Notes: generated by a model not told the origin, from the letters alone. A DNA stretch of 64,000 nucleotides from Pseudonocardia hierapolitana (GCF_007994075.1 NZ_VIWU01000001.1:496001-560000); one strand, 5' to 3'; positions 43,903 to 53,573 are shown, counted from the stretch's first letter. Numbers and translations: made by a program.

Positions 43903-44023
43903 CCCGCTGACCGGCGCGTCGAGAAAGGGGGGTCGAACCTGGCTGACCGCTGATCGCGCGAGGTGAGGATGAGAACGATCGACGAACGAGAGATGACGAG
44001 ATCGACGAGATGAGGAATCGGAC

Positions 44024-44311
44024 GTGAGCCTGTTCGCGGTGTTCTACACATACGCCGAGGGTTCGGACGACAAGCGGGACGAGCACCGGCCCGCACACCG
44101 GGCGTTCCTGCGGGAGCTGCACGAGGCCGGGAAGCTGAAGGTGTGCGGACCGTGGGGCCCCGAGGAGGCGCCGGGCGGGATGCTGATCTTCGAAGGGGAG
44201 AGCGCGGCCGAGATCGGCGAACTGCTCGACCGCGACCCGTTCGCGGAGGTCGGGGTGGTCGCGGAACGCTCGATCAAGTCCTGGGGGATCGTCATCGGCG
44301 GGCTCGGCTGA
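44024..44311 (+). CDS. YciI-like protein
   Basis: A 95-residue ferredoxin-like fold protein of the YciI family. FAVFYTYAEGSD begins the domain and HRAFLRELHEAGKLKVCGPWGPEEAPGGMLIFEGES matches the family core. The GTG start follows GAGGAA. Its role is unknown; the 120-bp upstream region is GA-rich and carries many short CGA/GAGAT repeats. It is separate from the kdu operon. Confidence 0.85.
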   Translation: MSLFAVFYTYAEGSDDKRDEHRPAHRAFLRELHEAGKLKVCGPWGPEEAPGGMLIFEGESAAEIGELLDRDPFAEVGVVAERSIKSWGIVIGGLG

Positions 44312-44320
44312 GGGTCCGTA

Positions 44321-44361
44321 CCGGCGTGCTCGCAGCAGATTCCTGCGGCTGTGCACGCCGG
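44321..44361. terminator. Hairpin terminator between convergent genes
   Basis: CCGGCGTGC and GCACGCCGG pair as 9-base outer arms, and CGCAG/CTGCG extends the stem inside. It lies between the yciI-like gene and the convergent small membrane protein gene. Confidence 0.65.
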
Positions 44362-44375
44362 TCGTCCCGCCCGTC

Positions 44376-44708
44376 TCAGCCCGGAGCGGGACGGGGTGCC
44401 CGGGCACGGTGGGCCGAGTAGAGGCCCAGCCCGGCCAGCACCAGCGCGAGCGGCGGGAACCAGAACACCGCGGCGACGGCCAGCACGAGGTTCGCGACGG
44501 CGATGCGGACCCAGATCCGGCGGGCCGGGTCGGCGGCACCGGCGGGTGCGGCGGGCCGGACCCGCGCGCTCGTCCCGCGGAGGGCGAAGCCGAGCTGCAC
44601 CAGCGCGAGCCCGGCGAAGACGGCCGCCCACACCGGTCTCCCGTCGGTGACGTGCCACACCGACAGCACCGCGAGGCACGCGGTGGCGACGGCGCTGCCG
44701 GGCCTCAT
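44376..44708 (-). CDS. Small membrane protein, 110 residues
   Basis: Three or four predicted helices (AVATACLAVLSVWHV, PVWAAVFAGLALVQLGFAL, IWVRIAVANLVLAVAAVFWFP, LALVLAGLGLYSA) with a basic loop and a Pro/Ala tail. I recognise no family. The palindromic element copy B lies directly upstream of its ATG. Confidence 0.65.
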   Translation of the reverse strand: MRPGSAVATACLAVLSVWHVTDGRPVWAAVFAGLALVQLGFALRGTSARVRPAAPAGAADPARRIWVRIAVANLVLAVAAVFWFPPLALVLAGLGLYSAHRARAPRPAPG

Positions 44709-44732
44709 CGCGACCCCCTCGCTCGCCGGGAG

Positions 44733-44785
44733 GCCAGGAAAGTGGCTTTCCGGGCCTCCGAGGCCCTGAATGTGGCTTTCCTGAA
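44733..44785. repeat. Palindromic element copy B
   Basis: CCAGGAAAG at the left end and CTTTCCTGA at the right end pair; the right half GAATGTGGCTTTCCTGA matches copies A and C exactly, while the left half has diverged (GTGGCT instead of CCACAT). It lies in the 94 bases between the Nramp-like gene's stop and the next gene. Confidence 0.85.
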
Positions 44786-44802
44786 CGTCCGGCGCCGGGC
44801 CG

Positions 44803-46248
44803 TCAGGTGAGCAGCTGCCATGTCGAGACCACCCCCAGCACCGTCAGCAGGATCCCGGACAGCAGCACCCACCAGCGGCCCGCCGTCGTGAGGCGGTAGG
44901 CGGGGGGCAGGACCTTCCGCTCGGTCCAGAGGATCGCGAGGCAGAACAGGCCCGAGGTGAGCAGGCCGCCGAGCACCGAGGCGGGCGTCACGATCACCAC
45001 CAGCTCGCCGACCGTCCACACCAGCGCGAGGCTCGCGAGCAGGATGTAGCCGTACATCCACGGACGCAGTGCGCGCTGCCCGGTGCGGCGCAGCCGGCCG
45101 AACACCGGCGAGAGCGTCTCGTACGCGGTGTAGGTGTAGAGCTCCCAGAACGCGTACAGCGAGCCGAAGAACGCGAAGAAGACCGCGACGTAGTAGAGGT
45201 ACTCGAGCGTCGGGTGCACGGCCGTGAGGAACTGGGCCTGGTAGGTGAGGGTGTCGTTGCCCTCGGGGATCTGCTGCTGCTCGGCCAGCAGGGACGCCCC
45301 GTTGATCATGAACATGCACGCGAACACCACGATCGCGACGAAGGACAACACCGTGTCACCCAGGGGAGCACGGCTCCAGGCACGACCGCGGGCGACCTGC
45401 TCGGCGTCCTCCGACAGCGGCAGCCGGGCCCCGCGGGGCAGCGCCGCGAGGCGCTCGGCCAGCCCGGCCTGGTCGGGGCGCCCGAGCATCCCCCACCGCT
45501 TCTCGCGCAGCATGCCGGCGTAGCCGATGTAGTCGTAGGTGCCGCCGCCGACCGCGCCCAGGTACACGGCGAGTTCCAGCCACACCGCGCGCTCGGCGAC
45601 GTCCGGGTAGGCGTCGGCGACCCAGGGGTTGTACTCCGGCACGGTGGGCAGCAGCCCGGCCAGCGCGGCGAGCCAGTCCGGCTGCAGCACCACCACGCTG
45701 ATCGCGATGGCGAGCAGCATGAACCCGACGATCACGGTCTGCGCGCGTTCCAGGCGTTCGTAGCCGCCGAACCAGGACAGCAGCCCGGACAGCACGATCA
45801 ACCCGGTGGCCCACAGCGCGCCGGTGCCGACCGCGGTGATCGTCGCCATCAGATCGCCGAGCGCGACCCCGAGCCCGCCCACCCACGACGGGACGGCCGC
45901 GATCGAGACCACACCCATGAGCAGCGTGAACCAGCCGCGTGGGCCGCGGAACAGGGTGGCCCAGCGCGCCATCGGGTGCTCGCCGGTGACCACGGTGTAC
46001 CGGTTGAACGAGTATGCGAGCGCCGCCTTGGCCGCCGCCGACACGAGGAACGCCCACAGCAGCGCGTAGCCGAAGAGCGCCCCGCCGCGCGCGGCGAACA
46101 CCATCTCGCCGGTGCCGATGTTCGCCGACGCGACGATCGCGCCCGGGCCCAGGACGGACAGGGCGGTGACCAGGGTGAGCCTGCGCCGCAGGTTCGGCGG
46201 CGGCTCGGGGTAGGTGAGGAACTCCGTCGTCTCGGCAGGGTTCGCCAT
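44803..46248 (-). CDS. Nramp-like divalent metal (or solute) transporter
   Basis: A 481-residue protein with about 12 helices of the Nramp superfamily. LSVLGPGAIVASANIGTGEMVFAARGG corresponds to the helix 1 metal-site region, where the Nramp DPGN motif is replaced by SANIGTGE; VFACMFMINGASLL is the helix 6 region. Without DPGN, metal specificity is doubtful; such variants are found beside catabolic genes and may carry other substrates. The ATG at 46248 has AAAGGAG upstream. It follows rpiB at 20 bases on the same strand. Confidence 0.85.
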   Translation of the reverse strand: MANPAETTEFLTYPEPPPNLRRRLTLVTALSVLGPGAIVASANIGTGEMVFAARGGALFGYALLWAFLVSAAAKAALAYSFNRYTVVTGEHPMARWATLFRGPRGWFTLLMGVVSIAAVPSWVGGLGVALGDLMATITAVGTGALWATGLIVLSGLLSWFGGYERLERAQTVIVGFMLLAIAISVVVLQPDWLAALAGLLPTVPEYNPWVADAYPDVAERAVWLELAVYLGAVGGGTYDYIGYAGMLREKRWGMLGRPDQAGLAERLAALPRGARLPLSEDAEQVARGRAWSRAPLGDTVLSFVAIVVFACMFMINGASLLAEQQQIPEGNDTLTYQAQFLTAVHPTLEYLYYVAVFFAFFGSLYAFWELYTYTAYETLSPVFGRLRRTGQRALRPWMYGYILLASLALVWTVGELVVIVTPASVLGGLLTSGLFCLAILWTERKVLPPAYRLTTAGRWWVLLSGILLTVLGVVSTWQLLT

Positions 46249-46268
46249 TGGCCGCTCCTTTGCGGGTG

Positions 46269-46730
46269 TCAGGCGGTGTCGGGTGCCATCTCGCGTTCCA
46301 TGTCGTGCAGCATCTGCACGCGGCGCCGGAACGCGGGGTCGGTGCTGAAGCGCGCGGCGAGGAACTCCTCGAGTACCTGGGTGGCGATCGCGGGGCCCAC
46401 CAGCCACGCCCCGAGGCACACCACGTTGACGTCGTCGTGCTCGACGGCCTGGCGGGCGGTGTAGGTGTCGTGGGCCACGGTCGCGCGGATCCCGGCGATC
46501 TTGTTCGCCGCGATCGCGGCGCCCACGCCCGTGCCGCACACCAGCACTCCCCGCTCGGCCTCGCCCGCCCGGACCGGAGCGCTCACGGCCTTGGCGACGT
46601 CGGGGAAGTCCACCGGATCGGCGGTGTGCGTGCCCACGTCGACCACCTCGTGCCCCAGCCGTTCCAGCACGGAGCGGACGTGCTCCTTCAGCGGGAAGCC
46701 CGCGTGGTCGTTGCCGAGGACGATGCGCAT
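46269..46730 (-). CDS. rpiB: RpiB/LacAB-type sugar-phosphate isomerase
   Basis: A 153-residue isomerase. The phosphate/substrate segment MRIVLGNDHAGFPLKEHV and VLVCGTGVGAAIAANKIAGIRA carry the catalytic Cys and the anion-binding GTGVG loop; VVCLGAWLVGP is the dimer segment. It may act on ribose 5-phosphate, or on tetrose phosphates like EryI/DerI2, which are commonly encoded with FCD-type GntR regulators. It is 13 bases after the GntR gene and 20 bases before the Nramp-like gene. Confidence 0.9.
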   Translation of the reverse strand: MRIVLGNDHAGFPLKEHVRSVLERLGHEVVDVGTHTADPVDFPDVAKAVSAPVRAGEAERGVLVCGTGVGAAIAANKIAGIRATVAHDTYTARQAVEHDDVNVVCLGAWLVGPAIATQVLEEFLAARFSTDPAFRRRVQMLHDMEREMAPDTA

Positions 46731-46743
46731 GCGTTGCTCCTGT

Positions 46744-47484
46744 TCAGCCGGGGTTCGTCTCCTGCAGGCGCACCTGCTCCAGCCAGGCCAAGGACTCCGG
46801 CGAGCCGCCGGGGAAGGTCTCGCCCGCCTCCAGCAGGAAGCTGCGGTCTCCGTGGTGGGCGAACTCGTGGTGCACGGCGGCGGGGTCACCCGCCTCGACG
46901 AGCTCGAGGATGCGGCGGTGGCGCCGGGCGTCCCCGGCGAGGGTCTCGTGGCTGCTGCGGACCCTGCGGTTCATCGCCATGCACAGGTGCAGCTGCAGCG
47001 CCAGCGCACGGTAGGCCTCCTCCAGCCTGCGGTGCCCCGCGAGACCGACGACGGCGACGTGGAAGGCGAAGCCCCGCTCGGTGACGGCGGCCGCGTCACC
47101 CGCCTCCGCGGCCTGCTCCAGCGCCGCGTACGCCTGCCGGCAGCGCTCGATGCGCTCCGGCGCGCGGCAGGGCACTCCGAGGTCGACGGCGAGGCGCTCC
47201 AGGTCGTGGCGCAGCGTGACGATCTCGTAGACGTCGTGCAGCGTCAGCGGGGTCACCACCACCCCGCGGCGCGGGGACCGCACGACGAGCCCCTCCTGCT
47301 CCAGCACGCGCAGGGCCTCCCGCAACGGCGGCTTGCTCACCCCCAGCGCGGCGGCGACCTGGTTCTCCACCACGCGGTCACCGGGCCGAAGCTCGCCGGC
47401 CAAGATCATCTTGCGCACGGCGGACGCTGCGAGCTGCGTGATGCTCGGCGGCGCCTCGATACGCCGGGCGGACGGGGCGGGCAC
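46744..47484 (-). CDS. GntR-family transcriptional regulator (FCD type)
   Basis: A 246-residue regulator. The winged HTH (residues 20-80; GDRVVENQVAAALGVSKPPLREALRVLEQEGLVV) is followed by a FCD effector domain with metal-binding His in FHVAVVGLAGHRRL and HHEFAHHGD. The GTG at 47484 follows a G-rich GAGGGGG site. It is divergent from the CoA-transferase gene and leads the rpiB-Nramp operon. A TGT-AG-ACA half-symmetric site lies over the divergent promoter. Confidence 0.9.
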   Translation of the reverse strand: MPAPSARRIEAPPSITQLAASAVRKMILAGELRPGDRVVENQVAAALGVSKPPLREALRVLEQEGLVVRSPRRGVVVTPLTLHDVYEIVTLRHDLERLAVDLGVPCRAPERIERCRQAYAALEQAAEAGDAAAVTERGFAFHVAVVGLAGHRRLEEAYRALALQLHLCMAMNRRVRSSHETLAGDARRHRRILELVEAGDPAAVHHEFAHHGDRSFLLEAGETFPGGSPESLAWLEQVRLQETNPG

Positions 47485-47519
47485 CCAGCACCCCCTCGAA
47501 ACCGATCTGGCTGTGACCC

Positions 47520-47550
47520 TTGTCTCCTGGCGACGAACTTCTGTAGACAA
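47520..47550 (+). promoter_or_regulatory. CoA-transferase/TTT promoter with candidate GntR operator
   Basis: TTGTCT (47520-47525), 18 bases, TAGACA (47544-47549). The -10 box is inside CTGTAGACAA (47541-47550), which has the TGT-n2-ACA symmetry of compact GntR operators. A GntR bound here would block this promoter and could sense the substrate of the operon. Confidence 0.42.
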
Positions 47551-47592
47551 TAGTTCAACTTGCCATTGCCGCCAAGACACCGGAGGCGCAGC

Positions 47593-48849
47593 GTGCTGGA
47601 CCGGGCCCCCACGCCCCCGCTCACCGGCATCACCGTGCTGGAGATCGGCGCGTTCATGGCGGCGCCGTTCGCGACGATGCAGCTCGCCGACCTCGGAGCC
47701 ACCGTGCTCAAGATCGAGCTGCCCGGCTCGGGCGACCCGGTCCGCGCGACGGGCCCGTTCGTCGAAGGCCACAGCTCGCCGTTCGCCCGGCTCAACCGCA
47801 ACAAGCGCTCGGTGGCGCTCGACCTGAAGTCCGACGCCGGGCGGGAGGCGGTGCTGCGCCTGGCCGCCTCGGCCGACGTGCTCGTGGAGAACCTGCGGCC
47901 CGGCGCGATGCGCAAGCTCCGGCTCGACTACGACAGCGTCCGGGCGATCGCGCCGCGCCTGGTCTACGCCTCGGCGTCGGGGTGGGGCCAGGACGGTCCG
48001 CTCGCGGCGCTGCCCGGGCTGGACATCATGGCGCAGGCCCGCGGCGGCCTGATGAGCATCACCGGCACCCCCGACGGGGAGCCGACGAAGATCGGCGTCC
48101 CGATCTGCGACCTGGTCTGCGCGCTGTACGTCGCGCTCGCCGTCACCGCCGCGCTGCGCGAGCGCGACCGCACCGGGCAGGGCCAGTACGTCGACGTGTC
48201 GCTGTACGAGGCGGGCGTCTCCTTCGCCGTCTGGGAGGCCGGCAAGTACTTCGCCACCGGCGAGGTGGGCCGGCCGATGGGGTCGGCGCACCAGAGCACC
48301 GCGCCCTACCAGGCCGTCCGCACCGTCGACGGGCACGTCACCCTCGGCGCCGTCACCCCGAAGACCTGGGAAGGGCTGTGCGAGGTGCTCGGCCTCGGCG
48401 CGCTGCGGGCCGACCCGCGCTACGCCGACGCGTTCACCCGGCACGCGCACCGGGGGGCGCTGATCGCCGAGATCGAGGACGTCACCCGGGGCTGGACGAG
48501 CGCCGACCTGGTGCGCGCCCTCGACGAGGCCGGGGTGCCCTGCGCCCCCATCGCCGACTACGCCGAGGTGTTCACCGACGACCACCTGCACCGGCGCGGC
48601 TACTTCTGGGACGCCCCGCACCCCGTCCTCGGGCCGGTCCGCCAGCTCGGCTCGCCGATGCGCTTCTCGCGCACCCCGGCGGTCCGCGACGCCGCAGGTC
48701 CGCTGCTGGGCGAGGGCACGACCGACGCGCTGCGGGCCGTCGGCTACTCGGACAGCGAGATCCACCAGCTCGCCGCCCAGGGCACCGCCGCCCTCGGCGA
48801 CGCACCGCCCGACCCGTCCGGCACGAGCGAGAGGGAGGACCCGGCATGA
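47593..48849 (+). CDS. CaiB/BaiF (Frc-type) CoA-transferase
   Basis: A 418-residue family III CoA-transferase. The catalytic Asp is Asp173 in KIGVPICDLVCALYVAL. VLEIGAFMAAPFATMQLADLGATVLKIELP, LNRNKRSVALDLKS and RTGQGQYVDVSLYEAGV are family core segments. It moves CoA between organic acids. The GTG at 47593 has CGGAGG upstream. It overlaps tctC (ATGA), so it activates the acid imported by TctCBA. The acid (for example a branched dicarboxylate) is not known. Confidence 0.93.
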   Translation: MLDRAPTPPLTGITVLEIGAFMAAPFATMQLADLGATVLKIELPGSGDPVRATGPFVEGHSSPFARLNRNKRSVALDLKSDAGREAVLRLAASADVLVENLRPGAMRKLRLDYDSVRAIAPRLVYASASGWGQDGPLAALPGLDIMAQARGGLMSITGTPDGEPTKIGVPICDLVCALYVALAVTAALRERDRTGQGQYVDVSLYEAGVSFAVWEAGKYFATGEVGRPMGSAHQSTAPYQAVRTVDGHVTLGAVTPKTWEGLCEVLGLGALRADPRYADAFTRHAHRGALIAEIEDVTRGWTSADLVRALDEAGVPCAPIADYAEVFTDDHLHRRGYFWDAPHPVLGPVRQLGSPMRFSRTPAVRDAAGPLLGEGTTDALRAVGYSDSEIHQLAAQGTAALGDAPPDPSGTSEREDPA

Positions 48850-49829
48850 GGGACCGAGCACGCACCAGGATCCCGCTGGCGATCGCGGTCGCCGGCGCGC
48901 TCGCGCTCGCCGGGTGCTCCGGTGGGGACGGCGGCGGGGACGTGCCGGCCGGTGGCTGGCAGCCCGACGGCGACGTCACGATGATCGTGCCGTTCGCCGC
49001 GGGCGGCGGCAGCGACCGGGCCGGCCGCGCGCTCGCCGCGGCGATCGAGGCCGCCGCACCGGACGTCGGCGTCTCCGTCGAGAACCGGGAGGGCGGGTCG
49101 GGCGCCGTCGGCTACTCGCACTTCCTGGGCCGCAATGGCGATGCGGAGACGCTGCTCGCCACCGAGACCGCGCTGCTGGCCCTGCCGGCGAGCGGCGACG
49201 TCGAGTTCACGTACGAGGACTTCACCCCGATCATGAAGATCGCGGAGGACTTCACGCTCCTCGTGGTACCGGTCGATGCGCCGTACCAGACCTGCCCCGA
49301 CGTGGTGGAGGCCGCCCGCGGCCAGCGCGTCGTGGCCGGGATCAGCGGGACGACCGGGCTCGACAACATCGTCCTGAGCCTCACCGAGAACGAGACCGGC
49401 GTGCAGTTCGACCGGGTGGCCTTCGAGTCCGGCGGGGAGCTCATCGCCGCACTGCTCGGCGAGCAGATCGACATCGCCTCGCTCAACCCGGGCGAGGTGA
49501 TCGGGCAGCTCGAGTCCGGCGACCTGCGGGCGGTGTGCGCGTTCGCGGAGCAGCGCTACGACTACGGCGAGCTGCAGGGCATCCCGACAGCCACCGAGCA
49601 GGGCATCCCGGTGTCGTTCGCGCAGTTCCGCGGGGTGCTCGCCCCGGGCGGGATCACCGAGGAGCAGCGCACCTACTGGGTCGAGACGCTGCGGCGCGCG
49701 CTCGAGACCGAGGAGTACCGGTCCTACGTCGAGGAGAGCTACCTGCAGCCGATCACCGCGCCCGCCGACGAGTTCGTCGCGTACCTGAACGAGAACCGGG
49801 CGCTGCTGGAGGAGGCGCTGAAGTCGTGA
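48846..49829 (+). CDS. tctC: Tripartite tricarboxylate transporter substrate-binding lipoprotein
   Basis: A 327-residue TctC/Bug protein. The signal peptide has lipobox LALAGC. WQPDGDVTMIVPFAAGGGSDRAGR is the Bug ligand loop, and the C-terminal lobe holds GGELIAALLGEQIDIAS and GEVIGQLESGDLRAV. It binds a carboxylate outside the cell and passes it to TctAB. Start and end overlap neighbours by ATGA and GTGA. Confidence 0.93.
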   Translation: MRDRARTRIPLAIAVAGALALAGCSGGDGGGDVPAGGWQPDGDVTMIVPFAAGGGSDRAGRALAAAIEAAAPDVGVSVENREGGSGAVGYSHFLGRNGDAETLLATETALLALPASGDVEFTYEDFTPIMKIAEDFTLLVVPVDAPYQTCPDVVEAARGQRVVAGISGTTGLDNIVLSLTENETGVQFDRVAFESGGELIAALLGEQIDIASLNPGEVIGQLESGDLRAVCAFAEQRYDYGELQGIPTATEQGIPVSFAQFRGVLAPGGITEEQRTYWVETLRRALETEEYRSYVEESYLQPITAPADEFVAYLNENRALLEEALKS

Positions 49830-50350
49830 GCGTTCCCGCGACGGAGACCGCGGGCCCGCGCGCGCAGGCCGTCGGGTTCGGGGTGCTCGCGCTCCTGGGG
49901 GCGGCGGTGTTCGGCACCTCGTTCGGCTACGGGATCCTCGGCGAGGAGGGGCGCGTCGGCCCCGGCCTGCTCCCGATGGTCACGGGCCTGCTGCTCCTGT
50001 TGCTGTCGGCCGGGCAGCTGCTCGTCCGGCTGCGGCGCCCCCGCGCGAGCGAACCGCCGGAACCGGAGTCCGGGGTGGACGCGTTCGGGCGCACCGAGGC
50101 GCAGCGCGTCCGGCAGCTGTGGACGGTGGTCGGCGTGGTCCCGATCGCGGTGCTGCTGGTCCCCCTGCTCGGCTTCCTGGCTGCCCTCGGCCTGCTCGTG
50201 TTCGTCGTCTCCGCGTTCGTCGAGCGGCGGCCCCCGCTGGTGGCGCTGCTCGTCGCGGTGGTGGCCGTGGCCGCGGGTCACGGCGTCTTCGGCGAGTTCC
50301 TCGACGTCCCGCTGCCGACGGGCGCGGTCGGCGACCTGCTGGGGTGGTGA
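49826..50350 (+). CDS. tctB: Tripartite tricarboxylate transporter small subunit TctB
   Basis: A 174-residue protein with four helices (residues 14-34, 47-64, 98-150 in two hairpins) in the usual TctB layout. It overlaps tctC by GTGA and ends 3 bases before tctA. Confidence 0.9.
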   Translation: MSVPATETAGPRAQAVGFGVLALLGAAVFGTSFGYGILGEEGRVGPGLLPMVTGLLLLLLSAGQLLVRLRRPRASEPPEPESGVDAFGRTEAQRVRQLWTVVGVVPIAVLLVPLLGFLAALGLLVFVVSAFVERRPPLVALLVAVVAVAAGHGVFGEFLDVPLPTGAVGDLLGW

Positions 50351-50353
50351 GCC

Positions 50354-51859
50354 GTGCTCGACAACCTGCTGCTCGGCTTCGAGACGGCCCTGACCGTCGA
50401 GAACCTGCTGTGGTGCTTCGTCGGCGTGCTGCTGGGCACGGTGATCGGCGTACTGCCCGGTCTCGGCTCGACCACCGGCGTCGCGATCCTGCTGCCGCTG
50501 ACCCTCGGGCTCGAGCCGGTCTCCGCGCTGATCATGCTCGCCGGGATCTACTACGGCGCCCAGTACGGCGGCACCATCACCTCGGTCCTCATCTCGACAC
50601 CGGGTGAGGCCGCCACCGTCGTCACGACCATCGACGGCTACCAGATGGCCCGGCGGGGACGGGCCGGCGCCGCGCTGTCGATCTCGGCGATCGGTTCGTT
50701 CGTCGCGGCGATCATCTCGCTCGCGCTGCTGATGGCGCTCGCTCCCCCGTTCGCCGACTTCGCTCTGCGCTTCGGGCCGCCGGAGATGCTGGCCGTGATG
50801 GTGCTCGGGCTCGCCACGATCGTCAGCTTCTCCGGCGAGGACCGGGTGCTCGGCGCGACGATGGCGGTGCTCGGGCTGGTGATCGCGATGGTGGGCGTGG
50901 ACACCGGCAGCGGGGTGGCCCGCTACACGTTCGGCTCGGTGGACCTGCTGTCCGGCATCCCGTTCGTCGAGGTGATGATCGGTCTCTTCGCCGTGGGCGA
51001 GGTGCTGCACCAGATCCGCGAGGGCGCCGCGGCGCCGATCCGGGCGCGCTTCCGGGAGCTGCTGATCAGCCGCGACGACCTGCGGCGCTCCGGCGGGTCG
51101 ATCCTGCGGGGCAGCGGCCTCGGGTTCCTGTTCGGCTGCCTGCCCGGAGCGGGCTCCACGCTCGCGTCGTTCATGGCGTACGGGATCGAGAAGAGGGTCT
51201 CGAAGCACAAGGACGAGTTCGGCCACGGCGCGATCGAGGGCGTCGCCGCGCCGGAGAGCGCCAACAACGCCGCGGCGAACGCCAACTTCGTGCCGACGCT
51301 CACCTTGGGTGTGCCCGGCGGCGCCACCACGGCCGTGCTGCTGGGCGCGTTCACGATCTACGGCATCCAGCCGGGGCCGCTGCTGTTCGAGCAGCAGCCG
51401 GAGCTGGTCTGGGGGCTGCTCGCGTCGTTCTTCATCGGCAACCTCATCCTGCTGGTGCTCAACCTGCCGCTCGCCCCGGTGTTCGCGCAGCTGCTGCGCG
51501 TGCCCTACGGCTACCTCTACCCGCTGATCCTGTTCACGAGCCTGCTCGGGGCGTACGCGATCTCCAACAACACGTTCAGCGTGTGGGTCGTGCTCGTGTT
51601 CGGCCTGATCGGCTACGCGATGAAGCGACTGGGCTTCCCCACCGCCCCGCTCGTGCTGGGCCTGGTGCTCGGGCCGCTGTTCGAGAAGGCCCTCGTCCAG
51701 ACCAGCTCGATCGGTGACGGCAACCTGCTGATCGTCTTCACCAGGCCGATCTGCATCGTCGTCCTCGCGCTCGCGGTGCTGCTCCTGGCCGGCCCGGCGC
51801 TCGTCGCCCGGATCAGGTCCTCGCGTTCCCGGCCGAGGAACGGCAGTCTCGTCGGGTAG
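50354..51859 (+). CDS. tctA: Tripartite tricarboxylate transporter large subunit TctA
   Basis: A 501-residue permease with about 12 helices. [49 protein letters not shown] is the TctA signature and [18 protein letters not shown] is its internal repeat; [24 protein letters not shown] is conserved. The family is sodium- or proton-coupled. It completes a CoA-transferase-TctC-TctB-TctA operon. Confidence 0.95.
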   Translation: MLDNLLLGFETALTVENLLWCFVGVLLGTVIGVLPGLGSTTGVAILLPLTLGLEPVSALIMLAGIYYGAQYGGTITSVLISTPGEAATVVTTIDGYQMARRGRAGAALSISAIGSFVAAIISLALLMALAPPFADFALRFGPPEMLAVMVLGLATIVSFSGEDRVLGATMAVLGLVIAMVGVDTGSGVARYTFGSVDLLSGIPFVEVMIGLFAVGEVLHQIREGAAAPIRARFRELLISRDDLRRSGGSILRGSGLGFLFGCLPGAGSTLASFMAYGIEKRVSKHKDEFGHGAIEGVAAPESANNAAANANFVPTLTLGVPGGATTAVLLGAFTIYGIQPGPLLFEQQPELVWGLLASFFIGNLILLVLNLPLAPVFAQLLRVPYGYLYPLILFTSLLGAYAISNNTFSVWVVLVFGLIGYAMKRLGFPTAPLVLGLVLGPLFEKALVQTSSIGDGNLLIVFTRPICIVVLALAVLLLAGPALVARIRSSRSRPRNGSLVG

Positions 51860-51881
51860 TCACCGACGAGAGGGAGTTGTC

Positions 51882-53573
51882 GTGGAGGGTGCTCGTCCGG
51901 TCCGCGCGGCGCGCGGCACGACGCTGACGGCCCGGTCATGGCAGACCGAGGCCCCGCTGCGGATGCTCTGCAACAACCTCGACCCGGAGGTGGCCGAGCG
52001 ACCCGACGACCTCGTCGTCTACGGCGGTACGGGGCGCGCGGCCCGCGACTGGGCCTCGTTCGACGCCATGGTCCGCACGCTCACCACGCTCGCCGACGAC
52101 GAGACGATGCTCGTCCAGTCCGGCCGCCCGGTCGGGGTGCTGCGCACGCACGAGTGGGCACCACGGGTGCTGATCGCCAACTCGAACCTCGTCGGCGACT
52201 GGGCGACCTGGCCGGAGTTCCGCCGCCTCGAACGGCTCGGGCTCACCATGTACGGCCAGATGACCGCGGGATCGTGGATCTACATCGGCACCCAGGGCAT
52301 CCTGCAAGGCACCTACGAGACGTTCGCCGCCGTTGCGGAGAAGCGGTTCGGCGGCACCCTCTCCGGCACGCTGACCGTCACCGGCGGCTGTGGCGGCATG
52401 GGCGGCGCGCAGCCCCTCGCGGTCACGCTCAACGGCGGCGTGTGCCTGGTGGTGGACGTCGACCCGGCCCGCCTGCGGCGGCGCGTCGAGCACCGCTACC
52501 TCGACGAGCTCGCCACCGACCTGGACGACGCCGTCGCCCGTTGCACGACGGCTCGGTCCGAGCGGCGGGCACTGTCGGTGGGGCTGGTCGGCAACTGCGC
52601 GCGGGTGCTGCCAGAACTGCTGCGCCGCGGCGTCGAGGTCGACATCGTCACGGACCAGACCGCGGCCCACGACCCGCTCTCCTACCTGCCCGACGGCATC
52701 GACCTCGGCGACTGGGACGACTACGCCGCGAAGAAGCCCGAGGAGTTCACCGACCGGGCGCGCGAGTCGATGGCCCGGCACGTCGAGGCGATGGTCGGGT
52801 TCCTCGACGCCGGCGCCGAGGTGTTCGACTACGGCAACTCGCTGCGCGACGAGGCCCGCAAGGGAGGCTACGACCGCGCGTTCGCGTTCCCCGGTTTCGT
52901 GCCCGCCTACATCCGGCCGCTGTTCTGCCAGGGCAAGGGCCCCTTCCGCTGGGCCGCCCTGTCCGGGGATCCCGCCGACATCGCCGCCACCGACGACGCC
53001 GTGCTCGAGCTCTTCCCCGACCACGACCGGCTGCAGCGCTGGATCCGTGCTGCCCGCGAACGCGTGGCGTTCCAGGGCCTGCCGGCGCGGATCTGCTGGC
53101 TCGGGCAGGGCGAGCGGGACCGGGCCGGGCTGCGTTTCAACGAGCTGGTCGCGGAGGGCACGATCAGCGCGCCGATCGTGATCGGCCGCGACCACCTCGA
53201 CACCGGCTCGGTGGCCTCCCCCTACCGCGAGACCGAGGGCATGGCCGACGGCTCCGACGCCATCGCCGACTGGCCATTGCTCAACGCGCTGGTCAGCACG
53301 GCGTCCGGGGCGAGCTGGGTGTCGATCCACCACGGCGGCGGGGTGGGCATCGGCCGCTCCATCCACGCCGGGCAGGTCACGGTGGCCGACGGCACCGACC
53401 TCGCGGCAGCCAAGATCGAACGCGTCCTGACCAACGACCCCGCAACTGGCGTTCTGCGCCACGTGGACGCCGGCTACGAGCTCGCGGCGCAGACCGCGGA
53501 GACGCACGGCCTGCGCGTCCCCATGACCGAGGGAGTCGCAGCAGAGCGACCTTCCAGCAACGAGCCGGCATGA
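51882..53573 (+). CDS. hutU: Urocanate hydratase HutU
   Basis: A 563-residue urocanase, the second enzyme of histidine degradation, converting urocanate to imidazolone propionate with tightly bound NAD+. The NAD-site residues are in [15 protein letters not shown] and the catalytic Cys is Cys405 in [17 protein letters not shown]. The GTG at 51882 has GAGGGAG upstream. hutH (histidase) is not in the window. A palindromic element lies between it and hutF. Confidence 0.97.
   Translation: MEGARPVRAARGTTLTARSWQTEAPLRMLCNNLDPEVAERPDDLVVYGGTGRAARDWASFDAMVRTLTTLADDETMLVQSGRPVGVLRTHEWAPRVLIANSNLVGDWATWPEFRRLERLGLTMYGQMTAGSWIYIGTQGILQGTYETFAAVAEKRFGGTLSGTLTVTGGCGGMGGAQPLAVTLNGGVCLVVDVDPARLRRRVEHRYLDELATDLDDAVARCTTARSERRALSVGLVGNCARVLPELLRRGVEVDIVTDQTAAHDPLSYLPDGIDLGDWDDYAAKKPEEFTDRARESMARHVEAMVGFLDAGAEVFDYGNSLRDEARKGGYDRAFAFPGFVPAYIRPLFCQGKGPFRWAALSGDPADIAATDDAVLELFPDHDRLQRWIRAARERVAFQGLPARICWLGQGERDRAGLRFNELVAEGTISAPIVIGRDHLDTGSVASPYRETEGMADGSDAIADWPLLNALVSTASGASWVSIHHGGGVGIGRSIHAGQVTVADGTDLAAAKIERVLTNDPATGVLRHVDAGYELAAQTAETHGLRVPMTEGVAAERPSSNEPA

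Noticed and set aside
43903..44023. GA-rich stretch with repeated CGA/GAGAT words before the YciI-like gene, considered as a CRISPR-like or direct-repeat array
   Set aside because: Words are 5-8 bases with irregular spacing and no unit of constant length. It is simple-sequence leader DNA.
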